64,000 nt of DNA from Blattamonas nauphoetae (lineage: Eukaryota; Preaxostyla; Oxymonadida). The stretch spans positions 434,001 to 498,000 of the forward strand of contig JARBJD010000005.1 of NCBI GenBank assembly GCA_033064195.1, written 5' to 3'. Below are positions 9,872 through 21,400 of the stretch, piece by piece; position 1 is the stretch's first letter, and each line of letters opens with the position of its first letter. Below the pieces are notes generated by a model. It was not told the DNA's origin and ran no database searches. It worked only from the letters and a program-made list of their open reading frames with translations. Made by a program: the position numbers and the translations under genes.

Positions 9872-12800
9872 ATGGATGAAAACCCTGGACGGTTTTCTGT
9901 CCTTGGCAGTAGTCAACCCGCGGTTTCATTTCAGCCGGCTCCGATCCACACAAACATAAACGAACCTCCACCAAACTGGATCTATCGCAACCGTTCAGTA
10001 TACTCTTCTACTCTCTCTCAATCATCATTTTTCTTCTGTCGTCTGACTTCTATTGTCCATTCCAGCTTTTCGAAGACCAAAATCAACAGACAAAACAACA
10101 TGGTCCTTTCTTTTTGATCTTCTCATGTTCTCGTTTCATTTCTCATAAATTTTTGATGCATTGTCTATTATGCTGTTTTCTCTGAGTATGTTTCTTTTTT
10201 CTTCATTCACGGACACAACAGACAGAAACCACAAAATCCTCTGATACCCAGATCCAAATTAGGAGCACTTTCTACTCGCCCATGATTGCATCGCTTTTCC
10301 ATCATGCCGAGTTCTTACAGATGTTTGGAGAGTCCAGAAACGCCTCTGAGGATCCATCCCACTCTCGGACCAACCAAAGTACCGAGACAACTCCAAACTC
10401 GGAAGCCAAGCCAATCCAATTTGTTGCATCAGCAGATCTCCTCACTCGCATTTTCACACTTCCGCTTGTCTCACTGGTGGAGCGAACCAAAGAAGAAAAG
10501 GAAGAATCTGCCAAACAAGAGCAGCGCCGGAGACAAGCATGGATCCGAAAAGAACGAGTGAAGGCGCGAGGAAAGATCGGCACTACCCGTCAGAATTCTG
10601 ATGGAGGGTGGTCGTCATCTGATCAGAGCTTTTCGTCGCTTGACTACACATCTGATAGTTCTACTTTTGAGGACTTCGATGAAAGAGGAAACACATCCAA
10701 CGCTTTTCCATCATTTGAAGGAGCTTCAGATGGACAACATGCCGAGCCGCGAATCAATACGTCCGTTGATCATCGCGACGACTCGAAATGGATTCGTGGA
10801 CACCCATCGCTTTGTGTGCGAGTTTTTCGGAATGGAAACGTGATTGTGCTTGATGATGATTCGGATCTTGACCAAACAGACACAGAAAGACAGACATTTA
10901 CAAGTTCGAAGACGACGTCGAAACCGACAGGCAAAATCCTCCAATCAATGTCGGTTTCAGGAGATACCACAACTGAAGATGATACAGAAATGTCGAAATT
11001 GCTGAAAAATGAAGAACCTCGTTTCCGTATCGACGACACTGGCAGAATCGAAATTCTGCCACGAGAAGGAACCAATCCCCAGAAACAATCGCAACAACAA
11101 GCAACTTCTATTCTCCCTTCTTCTACAATCCGTTCCACCCCGATTATTCGAACCAAAGAAAGTGAATCTGATGAAGGGAGCGGATCGGATGCCCGTCCCA
11201 AAAAAGCCACCCCGACACCCATTATATTCCCCACACGCATCGAAACTCCCGCTGGAAATGATAGTTTGACTACAACGCCCAATATATTTCGACCAGCATC
11301 GCCACATCGCCCTCTTAGTCATCCTGTGGCTCTCCCCGTCTCGATGATTAAACCGCCGCCCAAAAAGAAATCTGAAGCCCATTTTCGCCCTGTTCGCACA
11401 GATTCATCACTCCACAATGCAGAAGATGACAAAGCAGACACAGATACGACAACATATTCGTCCACAATCTCTCAATCGTTCATCGTCCTGTCTCCGCCAG
11501 GCGGCAATGAATCAGCCTCGGAAGACGCAAGCGATCGAACAATACTTCATGCTGGACTCGCTGCAAGCCAGACTATCCCCGGAAACATCACCCTTAATAT
11601 CTCTTCAGATCAACTCTCGGCGCGTTCTCTAAATTCGAGTTCTGGGGAAAGGGAGAGCAGGCACACGTCCATCTCGGAAGGAGGGAAAGCTAACTGTGGA
11701 ATGGCGTCGTCATTCAACATGACATTACCAACTTCATCATTATCTCTCCCACAGCCTCCATCGCCGTCACACTTGACCCCCTCGCCAGCTTCTGGTACTC
11801 TCCAACAGACTCCGCCACAACAACCTCTTCAAGTCCAACACATTCCCTTCTCGTCCTTCACAACAAGCGTGGTATCGTCCACCCCCTCGCCTCTCTCCAC
11901 GACATCGTCATCCAACGATTCGCCAAACCCTCAACCAGTCAAACGCCCGCTTCTGAAAGTCAATGAAAACGTGCGATTTGTTGCGAAGCCGGGAGGAGTG
12001 AATTCATTACCGCCAGTTCCGTCTGTCATCCCAACACACTCGTCAGCCATCCCTCCAATCACGTTGAATATCAAGTCGGCGCCGCAGACTGTTGGCGAGG
12101 GGAATGAAGGCGGATGGGAAGGAGATTTGAACGCGAAGATGTCGGTCACTGCAAAGTCGTTTGTTCCTCGTTTCCCGCAACCCTCTCAACTCAACACCTC
12201 TCTTCCACCTTCACTTCAGCCCACTCTCCCATCCTCACTTCAGCCCACACTCCCGTCGTCTCTTCCTTCATCTCTCCCGTCCTTTCTTCCCTCCTCCCTT
12301 CCCACCTCTCTCCCAACCACAACACTCCCCATCACCCTCCCTCTTCCTCCATCGATGGACGACTTCCCATCCCCCACTCCTCAACCCAAACTGAAAACCA
12401 AACCAAAATCACTTCTCCCGAAGCCGAAAGATTTCCATTCCGTCCCAAAATGTGTCGAGCAGCTTCCTCGCCACAAAGATGCACCAACACTCGCACGGAA
12501 CTCTCCTCTCACGCTGCCCCTCTTTCCTCCAACAAACGACAAACCCGTCACCCTCCCTCCTCTTCCAAGCCTCATCACCCAACCTCACCCCATCCCCCAA
12601 CCTCACCCCATCACTGTTTCATTCCCCAAACCACAACAAACGATCCAAACCATGTTCCTTCCGAATAATCCCATCCAGATAAACATGCAGCAATCCACCA
12701 TCCCTCCTCGGTCGGCCTCTCCTCCCTTCATGAAATCGCAAACCTACAACCATCCTGTCAACCCACACTTCCAAGTCTTTGCCCCTCCTTTGGGACACTT

Positions 12801-14790
12801 CGGAGGGGGAAGTGGGCATGAGCCGCTGGTTGTGATTTCAAAGGACGGGAACGATGTTCGAACAGATCTTTTTGAGAATGATGGAAGGGACTTCGATCAG
12901 AACTCGTTTTCTCCTTCGTTTTTGTCGGAAGTGATGGAAACCAAATCCCAATCTGTGCTCACATTTGGACAATCAACAGCGGAGTCTTTCTCGCTCCACA
13001 CGAGCCTCTCCCCTCCACGCACTCCTCCCTCCCAAATCCCTCAATCACTCTACTCGGCCGCACTGGACATCGGAGGCACTTCTCTCTCGATGGCGTCATC
13101 TGAGAGCGACTACGACTCCGAACTGCACAACACTCCGCCCGAACAGACACCAGACTTCCACAGCCGCTTCCATGAACGGATCTGGACAGATCCCCTTCCC
13201 CCTTCCGCCCATTCACCCACTTTTGGGAATCATGGCCTGTCTCCGCCTAATTTCCAGTTGTTGCGGACGGTGTCGCCTGGTTCTCGTGTTCAGAATGGGC
13301 TTTCGACGCTGGAGAAGGATTTTTGGAATGATTGGAATTTTGGGACGGTGGGAAAGAAGGATCCAGAACCGATTGGACCCTCACCAACAAAGAAGAAGCC
13401 ACTTCCTCCCTCGCAATTGCAGACGAAGAAGAAGCAGCTTCCTCCATCACAACTGCAGACAAATACAGAAACAGAAACTGAGAAATCGTCGGTGGACGAT
13501 GAATCAACAGAAAGCGAAGCTGTTCAACCTGCCTTCACTCTTCTCAACACAAACCCAATCCCAAATTTGGAGGAGAAGTTCTTTTTCCGAACAGCCGTCC
13601 AAGTGAAGCCATCGCCGAAATCACAGAACCCATCGCTTCCCTATCCACTTCCGATTGAAATGGACAGTTCACAACGACGTGTCTCGGAACGATTAACAAT
13701 CCAAGATCACGTCTCCTCTTCCGACCTCTCAACTGTGTCCACAATCACTCCTCCTCCCACTCCACCACCTGACTCCACCAACACTCCGTCCCCAATCCCA
13801 GCTGACACACCAACACCAATCCCAACCACCGCAGCTCCTGCTGATCCTCCTTCACAACAACCTTCTGCCTCAACCCCTCCTTCCCAACCAACCTCTGCTG
13901 TGACACCTCCTTCCCAACCAACCTCTGCCTCCACCCCTCCAAATTCAACAATCATATCCGAGCCTGCACCTGTCTTTCGACGAACACTGCTTTGGGAACT
14001 GAAAGGAATGAATTTGGTGATCGGCAGCAATCGGAACGTGTTCACAGGCGGTCTGACCAATTCAGTGGCTTCAGGATCACTTCACATGATCGCCGAAAAT
14101 CCAGACGAAGACGAGAAGTCGACAGAGCTTCGATTTATGCGACTACAGCGCTCGACACTCGCTGTGAAACTGATTGACTTGAACACCGATCACAGCATGT
14201 TCACAACAATGTTCTTTGCGGTCCATGAACATCGAGGACTGGCCGAGCTGATCCCGAAGACCAACGCTCTCACCGCTTCACTTCTGAGTCTGTTTGTGGA
14301 GAATGTGTTGAACGGAATCCAGACAACTGTGATCTGCTTCCATTCAAGCGGAGTGGTGGAAGATTACGTGACAGTCGACACAGACGAGATCCCGACCCTC
14401 CACACGCGCCTGTTGGAGAAAATCAAAGGGCTCTCTTCAGAAGCATCGACTGGTCAACGTTCATCCCAAAACACAACGCACAATCGGCCAGAGTCTTCTC
14501 TGTCTGGCGAAAAGTCGGATGTGACGGCACCTGAAATGATGGAGCAGGGAGTGCATCTGTTGGAGCAGTTGGAGCGACGCTGTTCTGATTCGGATGGTGT
14601 TCACTGGTTAGTGATGATGAAAGGGTCGAATGAAATGAGGTTGGTCGATCGAAGAGAGATGACGATTTTGCAACAGCAGCGGAAGAGACTGAAGATGATG
14701 CAGGAGGAGAGAAGGAGGAAGAGGAGGCTCCACAGAATGGGGGAGAAGCGAGGACAACGGAATAGGGAGGGTGGGGAAGGGAAGGATTGA
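9872..14790 (+). CDS. EDRF1-like protein, three exons, no TPR region
   Basis: Two small exons (9872-9997, 10066-10102) join in phase to a long one (10226-14790), giving 1575 residues; introns are 68 and 123 bp. The first exon carries 'NINEPPPNWIYRN', like the 'DLNLPPSNWL' box at the N-terminus of EDRF1. Around residues 1300-1535 is the second conserved block: 'LLWELKGMNLVIGSNRNVFTGG', 'LFVENVLNGIQTTVICFHSSG', 'DEIPTLHTR' and 'VHWLVMM', which track EDRF1 'LLWDF..I.MLVGSD.PIFGGG', 'LDNLM..VPEV.MCYH' and 'EDIP'. The middle is Ser/Pro/Thr-rich with Pro-Ser-Leu runs (residues about 710-765). The C-terminal tetratricopeptide half of animal and plant EDRF1 is missing; the protein ends in a Lys/Arg tail. 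Its function is poorly known; nuclear in animals. Confidence 0.7.
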
Positions 14791-15073
14791 GTGGGAGACT
14801 CGCTTCTCAGCAATTCGCTCACAAATGTCATTTTCTATTTGTCTTGTCGGTTGAATTTTCCTTTTTTATTGAAGAAATGCGTCGATGAGAGGATTTGTTT
14901 TGATTATTTTTTGTTTTCGAAATCGCTTGATGAGATTGATGAAATGTTGTGCAAGAGGTAAAGGGCGAGTGATCCAAAACGATCATGCAAGAAGGATCAA
15001 AAAAGAACGAGTCTGTAAACGGCAAGATGAATAAAGATTCAGGAAAACAATAAATTGATATCTGGAAGGAGGC

Positions 15074-17218
15074 TCACGTTCCTCCTTCTATGTTACAATC
15101 CTTCACATGTTGTTTCATGTCCCCTAATTTAATCTGAGCCCGACAGAATGGGCACTCACCAAGAACCTCCTGAAAATCCTGTTGATGCACAGTTGACAGG
15201 TGGTGTTTGAAATTATCTTTTGGGACGAATGAAACACACATGCTGCAGAAGGTATGGGTGTGCGGGAATGGTGTCCCGTGGCTTTCGTGCATATGTGTGG
15301 CGAATGAGGCTTCGGTGAGTTGGGCACCGCAGAAGCAGGATCCTTGTTTTGGGGGATTGTCGGGGAGGCATGGTTCCACATCTTCCGGTTTTGTGACGTG
15401 TTCAGGATGTGCTTCCCTAAAATGCTTCGAAATGGACGAATCCTGACAAAGTTCGAAGCAGAGAGGACAGAAGAATGGATGGCCAGACGCAGCTTCCGAA
15501 AACTCGTGGGTCTGAACATGAGCAACGAAATCGGGTTTCTTGATGGAAATATGGCATTGTGGGCATTTCACAAATTGTTTTTTGATATCAATTGCCTGTT
15601 CCATCTTCGTATTGTGTTTGTTTTGGATATGTTCGTTGAATTCCGTGATTGTTCTGCACGGTTCTTGGCAGAACAAGCAATTGCATGGAAAGGTGATGTG
15701 AGACAAGCTGCAGTCGAATAGAAGATGAGACGCAGTTTTTGGTGTTGGGACTGATTCTGTGCAGAAATCGCATTTTGGGTTTAATTTCTGGCGGATGGCA
15801 GCGAGTTGTTTTTTATCTTTCTCCTGAAGATTTTCGAAGGTTATGGGGGTCGAGGTGGGTTCTGGAAGAGGCCTGCTTGTCAAGTGTGAGTTACTAATGT
15901 GGTTGTCGATCTGCAAGCGTTTTCTGAAAGTTGTCCGTTGCACCTGCTGCCAATCAATGAATTCCTTATTTTCGGCTTCCATTTCTTCCTCGGAATGGTT
16001 TGCAACGTGCTCCACAAGCGATGTTTGTTGGCACAATTCGAAACACAACGGGCACACAAAATAGGCTTCATCTGTATTTGCCGATGAGCTATGGTTTTCC
16101 TGAACATGCGACGTAAATTCTTTTCGATGCAGCTTCGACGAACAGAGAGGGCATGTCACTATTTCGTTGTGGACACAGAGAGCTGTGTGGAGTTCGTTTT
16201 TGTGTGTATCCTGGATATGTTCGTTGAATTCCGTGATTGTTTCGCATTTCTTTTTGTGGCAGATTGGGCAGTTTGACGGAAACGTGATGTTTGCGGGGGA
16301 GCAATCGAAAAGAAAGTGTGACGCTGATTTTGATGTTGACACTGATTTGTTGCAGAAATCGCATTTTGGGTTTAATTTTTCAACGATGGCAGCGAGTTGT
16401 TGTTTAAAATTCTCCGGAAGATCTTCGAAGGTCAGGAGGGTCGGGATGGGCTCTGGAAGAGGACTGCTTGTCAAATGAGTATTGCTCACGTGTTTGTCGA
16501 GTTTCATCTCACTATTGGATTTCTGTTTCTGTTTTTCCTCTTCTTCTCGTCGTAATTCATCCCCATGATGATCGCGAATGTGGTCTTGTAGGTTGTCACC
16601 AATTGATGTTTTACAATATTTGCAAGTGATACTCCATTCACGTTGACTGCTTTTCTTATCATCAAACCTCCCACTGTTCCTTTGAATCGTGTTTTCTTGC
16701 TGTTGTGCTTTAAGTGATCCTCTGGTGAGGGAGTCATATGAACTTGAGACATTAGAGGTAGGGGTGATGCTTTGTGGAGTGTGATTTCCGCCGAACGTTG
16801 ACCGCTTGGTGTAATCCGGATGGGGAGGTTGAGAAGGCATCGATGAAACTGGAAGTGTTGGGGGAGATGATGATGGTGCAGCTTCAGATGAACCACCCTC
16901 AGAGTTTTGCAAATTCGAAATATGAGTCATTGAGGGGATATGTATGGTTTGAGGGGCTTGAGTTCTGTTGTTGGGTAATTGCACGTTAGTTGGACTTTGA
17001 TGTAGATGTTGAGCAGACCCTGATGAAGCTTGTGGAGTTGAGGGAGTATCAGAAGAATCCGTGTTTGGGGCTTGTGTAGTCGGATGACGTGTTGGTTCAT
17101 TCGTATTGACGATCGTGGTGGTGTTTGCAGGAGCCGTGTCGTCATGAGACGTGAGAAGAGCATATGTCGGAGGGAGTTGATGATTGGGGTAAATAGAACC
17201 CTGATCCTCTTCACACAC
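15074..17218 (-). CDS. Cys/His zinc-finger protein with duplicated module
   Basis: 714 residues from an ATG. The first 190 are Ser/Thr/Pro-rich. A Cys-Cys-His-His finger follows ('CKYCKTSIGDNLQDHIRDHH'), then a module of about 190 residues present twice (from about residues 259 and 459). Each copy begins 'KQLAAI..KLNPKCDFC', continues with 'DCS..ITFP.NC..C', 'ITEFNEHIQ..H', then 'CP.C......F..HVQ' and 'CPLCFELCQ'. Two more fingers close the protein. Cys pairs followed by H-x(3-5)-H suggest C2H2/TRAF-type zinc folds; nucleic-acid or protein binding is possible but not shown. It is convergent with the EDRF1-like gene. Confidence 0.7.
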   Translation of the reverse strand: MCEEDQGSIYPNHQLPPTYALLTSHDDTAPANTTTIVNTNEPTRHPTTQAPNTDSSDTPSTPQASSGSAQHLHQSPTNVQLPNNRTQAPQTIHIPSMTHISNLQNSEGGSSEAAPSSSPPTLPVSSMPSQPPHPDYTKRSTFGGNHTPQSITPTSNVSSSYDSLTRGSLKAQQQENTIQRNSGRFDDKKSSQREWSITCKYCKTSIGDNLQDHIRDHHGDELRREEEEKQKQKSNSEMKLDKHVSNTHLTSSPLPEPIPTLLTFEDLPENFKQQLAAIVEKLNPKCDFCNKSVSTSKSASHFLFDCSPANITFPSNCPICHKKKCETITEFNEHIQDTHKNELHTALCVHNEIVTCPLCSSKLHRKEFTSHVQENHSSSANTDEAYFVCPLCFELCQQTSLVEHVANHSEEEMEAENKEFIDWQQVQRTTFRKRLQIDNHISNSHLTSRPLPEPTSTPITFENLQEKDKKQLAAIRQKLNPKCDFCTESVPTPKTASHLLFDCSLSHITFPCNCLFCQEPCRTITEFNEHIQNKHNTKMEQAIDIKKQFVKCPQCHISIKKPDFVAHVQTHEFSEAASGHPFFCPLCFELCQDSSISKHFREAHPEHVTKPEDVEPCLPDNPPKQGSCFCGAQLTEASFATHMHESHGTPFPHTHTFCSMCVSFVPKDNFKHHLSTVHQQDFQEVLGECPFCRAQIKLGDMKQHVKDCNIEGGT

Positions 17219-18429
17219 AATTATTCGGAGAAATAATGAGAGATAAAACTCAATGAATCATACCAAGTGGATTCAATGGCTACACCAAGATAAACAACAT
17301 AAAAAGGGCAAACTGAACATCCAGAATCATGGGACAGATCAGGATTCATAATCCGATTTGGATAGAGTGAAGGTTTTTGTTCGTAATAAAAGGTTGTGGG
17401 GTGATCCTGAAGATCAGCCCTCTATATCAATCCTCAGTACCGACTCTCGGCATTCTCCTCTTTTACCCCAGATCATGGGGCCCCATGACAAAGAGGTGGT
17501 TGACGTGATCATGTCTCTTCGAACAATTGCTGAGCAAGAGAAATCTCAGTCGTTGGTTGATCTGGCCAATCGTCTAAGCTGCATGCACTTTTCTTTATTT
17601 TTCTGACATTTCCTACCTTCAGTCATCATTCAGAGTCGTCAATTATCTGATTTGTATCCTAAAATCCTTTATTTCGCAACAATTCCATTTTCTGATTAAT
17701 CAGCGACATTTTGTTTTGATTCCAGCTTAATATCATTCATTCAAACATATTTTTCCATTTATCTCTCTTGAAGTGATTCAATTGTCCACCAATTGGTCTT
17801 GGAATCAATTGAATCCAAAAATGACTTGATTCTACGTTGTTCGTTATCACTCTGCTCAGTTTGTAATGACTTTCGAAATATTCATTTAAATCATCATGTT
17901 GTTCTTCTTCAATGTGGATTCTTCTCATATTTATCTTTTATATCTCTCCTTCACCGTCACACCAGAAACTCATACAAAACAACTTTATACGAACGACTTC
18001 TGACCCATCTGACCCGCATACCCCATTAGTTGTTTCATTGTCTGCACTTTTCTGCCGATCTCAAGTTTCACCATCGGATTTAACGCGAGAAACACTCCTC
18101 CAAGTCTACCCTTTCTTCTTTTCTCATCAATCCTTCTTTTCTCTCTCAAACTCACGAAATAGACATTATCCACTCTTTGTCTGTCATCAACTGTCTTTGT
18201 ACCAGTTCAATCTCTCATTCGGATCAATCGTTCGCTGGTTTACCTCCATCTGGACACACAGAAGAAGGAAATCTTCACATTGTCCGGATCGTTATTCACA
18301 CAGTTCTATTCATCACGATTCTCACGCCTCGCGTCATCAATCATCTCGTCCTCTTTCACAACATCCCCGACGCCTCCGAACCACACAGAACCAACATCAC
18401 TCTCACCAACCTCTCACTCTCACTCAGTA
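17219..18429. other. long divergent intergenic region
   Basis: 1.2 kb between the zinc-finger gene and the Sec7 gene, which are transcribed away from each other. It is A/T-rich with long pyrimidine tracts. A short plus-strand frame at 17358-17606 starts from TTG, with its first ATG at 17475, and matches nothing I know; it could be an untranslated exon or chance. No tRNA or repeat was recognised. Confidence 0.35.
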
Positions 18430-21400
18430 ATGATGCAACTGTCATCAGATTGTGTTTCTATTCTGAGCGAGCTGGAAATTCTTACAGGATCTAATCCAGA
18501 TTCCATGACGATCATCCCATCATCATCAGAGCCACAACCACTCACCACCCCGTCCTTAGAACAGGTGTACGTTGCCTTAAACACACTGAATTCTATCCTC
18601 ACAACTCACTACAAACTATTTCAGCAATCACAAACGTTGTTTCAGACGATCTCGACGATCATACTCCCAATCTGCCATCACGCGGCCTCGCTTCCACATA
18701 GTCGAATATTTTCGACATTTCTGTCCATATTCACAGAAATCTTGTTCATTCTGCTGTCTCAATCAGACTTGGACCAGACGGACGCCACGATGACTCTCTT
18801 AGAAACAAGACCACTCTTCTCGCTTATACATCACATATTGCACTCGAAATCGTTCTTATTCGCATCAGAACGATTGCATGTGTTGTCTGTCTTCCTTGGA
18901 AGAATCTTCTCATCCACGTACATCATCAGAAAGCTCATTCTCGTCTTTGACTTCAGTCCAGATGAAAGAAACGTGATCTATGATTGCGTCTCAGCACTAA
19001 AGCGAATTGCAGATGAAGCAGGATGTCAAAATGAGAAAGAACAACCCTTTATATTCCATTCAGACGGTGAGATTTCGACTGTGGCCAACTGCACCACAAC
19101 TCTCACAAAAACACTGATTTTGCTTCTAAACCGGACAGATCATCAAGAAGAGCCGACAACAGAAGATAGTGACGATACTTCTGATGTCAAAGAAGCAAAT
19201 ATATCCAGTTTGGAAGCAGTCCTGAAATCCCATCTGTCCCACGTCCCATCCCCGCTTTCTTCCCACCCCTCATCTCCTCTCGTGACAATTCCAATCCTTC
19301 GGGAACACAATTGCAGACTTTCAGACTTAGTCCATCTAAAGAATGATCTCACGCAATTTCTCGAATCATTCTCTTCCAACTCCAAATTCCCAACACAACC
19401 GAACTCCACTTTTCTCCCAACCGATGCATCTGGTCTTGGAGCTCTCCTTTTCACTCACATGTCCCTTATATCTCCCTCTGCAATGGGAACATTCTTCTCA
19501 AGTCCCAACCAACTCCCCCAAGACACCCTCACCGCATTTGCCAGCCATTTCGACTTTTCCTCGATGACACTTGACGATGGGTTGTACAAATTCCTCTCCA
19601 CCTTCCGCCTGCCAAGCGAGGGACAGCAAATCTATCGAATCGTCACTGCGTTCGCTTCCAGTTTCTTTCCCCAAAACAAATCTTTGTTCCCGGAAGAAGA
19701 TTCTGTGTTCCGTGTTGCATATTCGCTGATCATGCTTCATTCCTTCGCCCACAATGGAAAGATCTCCGAATATGGGATGGATGTTTTTGTGTCCCAGAAT
19801 TTGGGAAATGGGTTGGATAAACCCGAACTGGAACGGATTTACGAGCGAGTCGCTGGAGAAGAAATAGCAATCGCGTTGGATGACGATGAACGAGGCATTC
19901 GAGGCCACGTGGAAGAGCGGAAGAAGATGACATCGGAAGATTGGAAGAGAAAGCAGCGAAAGCGCGCACTGGAGAACAAGCGACGGAATGTCGAGCTGCT
20001 TCGAGCACACGCCAAGATGTCTGTGTCTCCCCTGCACATCGATTTGAAGTCAGTCGCCAGTGATCCACTTCTCTCTCATTCTGTCCAGACTGACCTCATC
20101 TCGTGTCACCTGCTTCCAATCGTTTCGGATCTCGCTGTCGCCCTTTTTAGGTTGGCTGACACTTCAGCGCAGATTGATCAGAACATCATGTCTCATCTGG
20201 ACATCCTGATGCTCTCACTACAAACCAAACATTCTGCTGTCGCTTCATCAACAATCTCGTTTCTGTCACAACTCGACGCAATCTCGGCTGGGTTCTGTGC
20301 TGCTCAGCGAAATGTCGAAGTCTTATCTCCTCTCTCGCTCTCTCAGAAACACATTCGCAGTGCAATCTCTCTCATCAGAAGTGTGATGGGAAAGAGAGAA
20401 GACGAAGGAAGAGGATTGAGCCGGGAGTTTCGAGAAGAATGGGTGATTGTGATTCTGACGCTGTTGAAACTCCGACGAATCGACGAATCCCAACACTCAA
20501 CCACTTCAGAAGTTCCTCGTCCATTGGAAAGACTCATCGAGCTCAGATTTCTGGACGGATCGACGTTTGGACACAGTGCGAGACGTGGACAAGATCAGAA
20601 AAGGGTTGAACAGACAATCACAAACACGTACTTCATGTTCTCACTTCCAGTCACTCTCACAACACCGACTCAACTCTCCCAGGAGGCACTGTCTGAACTG
20701 GAACATGTGAACAAAAGCCAAGTTGAGTGGAACACAGCCAAAGCGACAATCAAACAGAATCTGGCGCTTCTTCAGGGGATCGAACTGTCCAAGCTGACTA
20801 CTGACTTGTTCAACTCCACTCAACACCTGTCTCCATCCTCGTTCTTCCACTTCGCTTCGTCTCTCCTGCTGATCCTCAAAGCAGAACTCGTCGACTCGAA
20901 CCATCTGGACCAAAGCGGACTTCTTCTGGAAATGGTGTGCGACACATTCGAAGCCAACAAGGCACGCAAATTCGGAGAAGAAGGGGATGCCATCATCTCG
21001 TCCATGCAGCACACACTCAGCTCTGTCGTGTGGGATTGTTCGAGTGAAGTTGTGTCGAAACAGGCGGCGACAGTGTTGGTGCGATTGACTCTGCTGCTCA
21101 CTCGAAAGGTGTTGGAGACTGAATGGAAGGACGGCAGTTTGGATTTGATTTGGAGTGGGCTCGTTGATCTGTTGAGCTTGTCAGTCGATGGAACTCCAAA
21201 TCGAAAATCACCAAAATTCCTTTCTGACGGTGAAGTCAGAAGTGCGAGATCGACCCCACATTCGGGAAGGGTGGAGAAGGCGAAGAGGGAGAAGAGAGGA
21301 CGAAGGTCAGCAGAGTTCATGTTGGCGGTGTTCGGACTTGGATTGGAGGGACTGGAGAAGGGAATGGAGATTCGACGAGAAAGCACGAAGAGAGAAGAAA

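Noticed and set aside
17358-17606. Small gene or first exon of the Sec7 gene
   Set aside because: The frame starts from TTG, has no convincing splice donor and no recognised motif.
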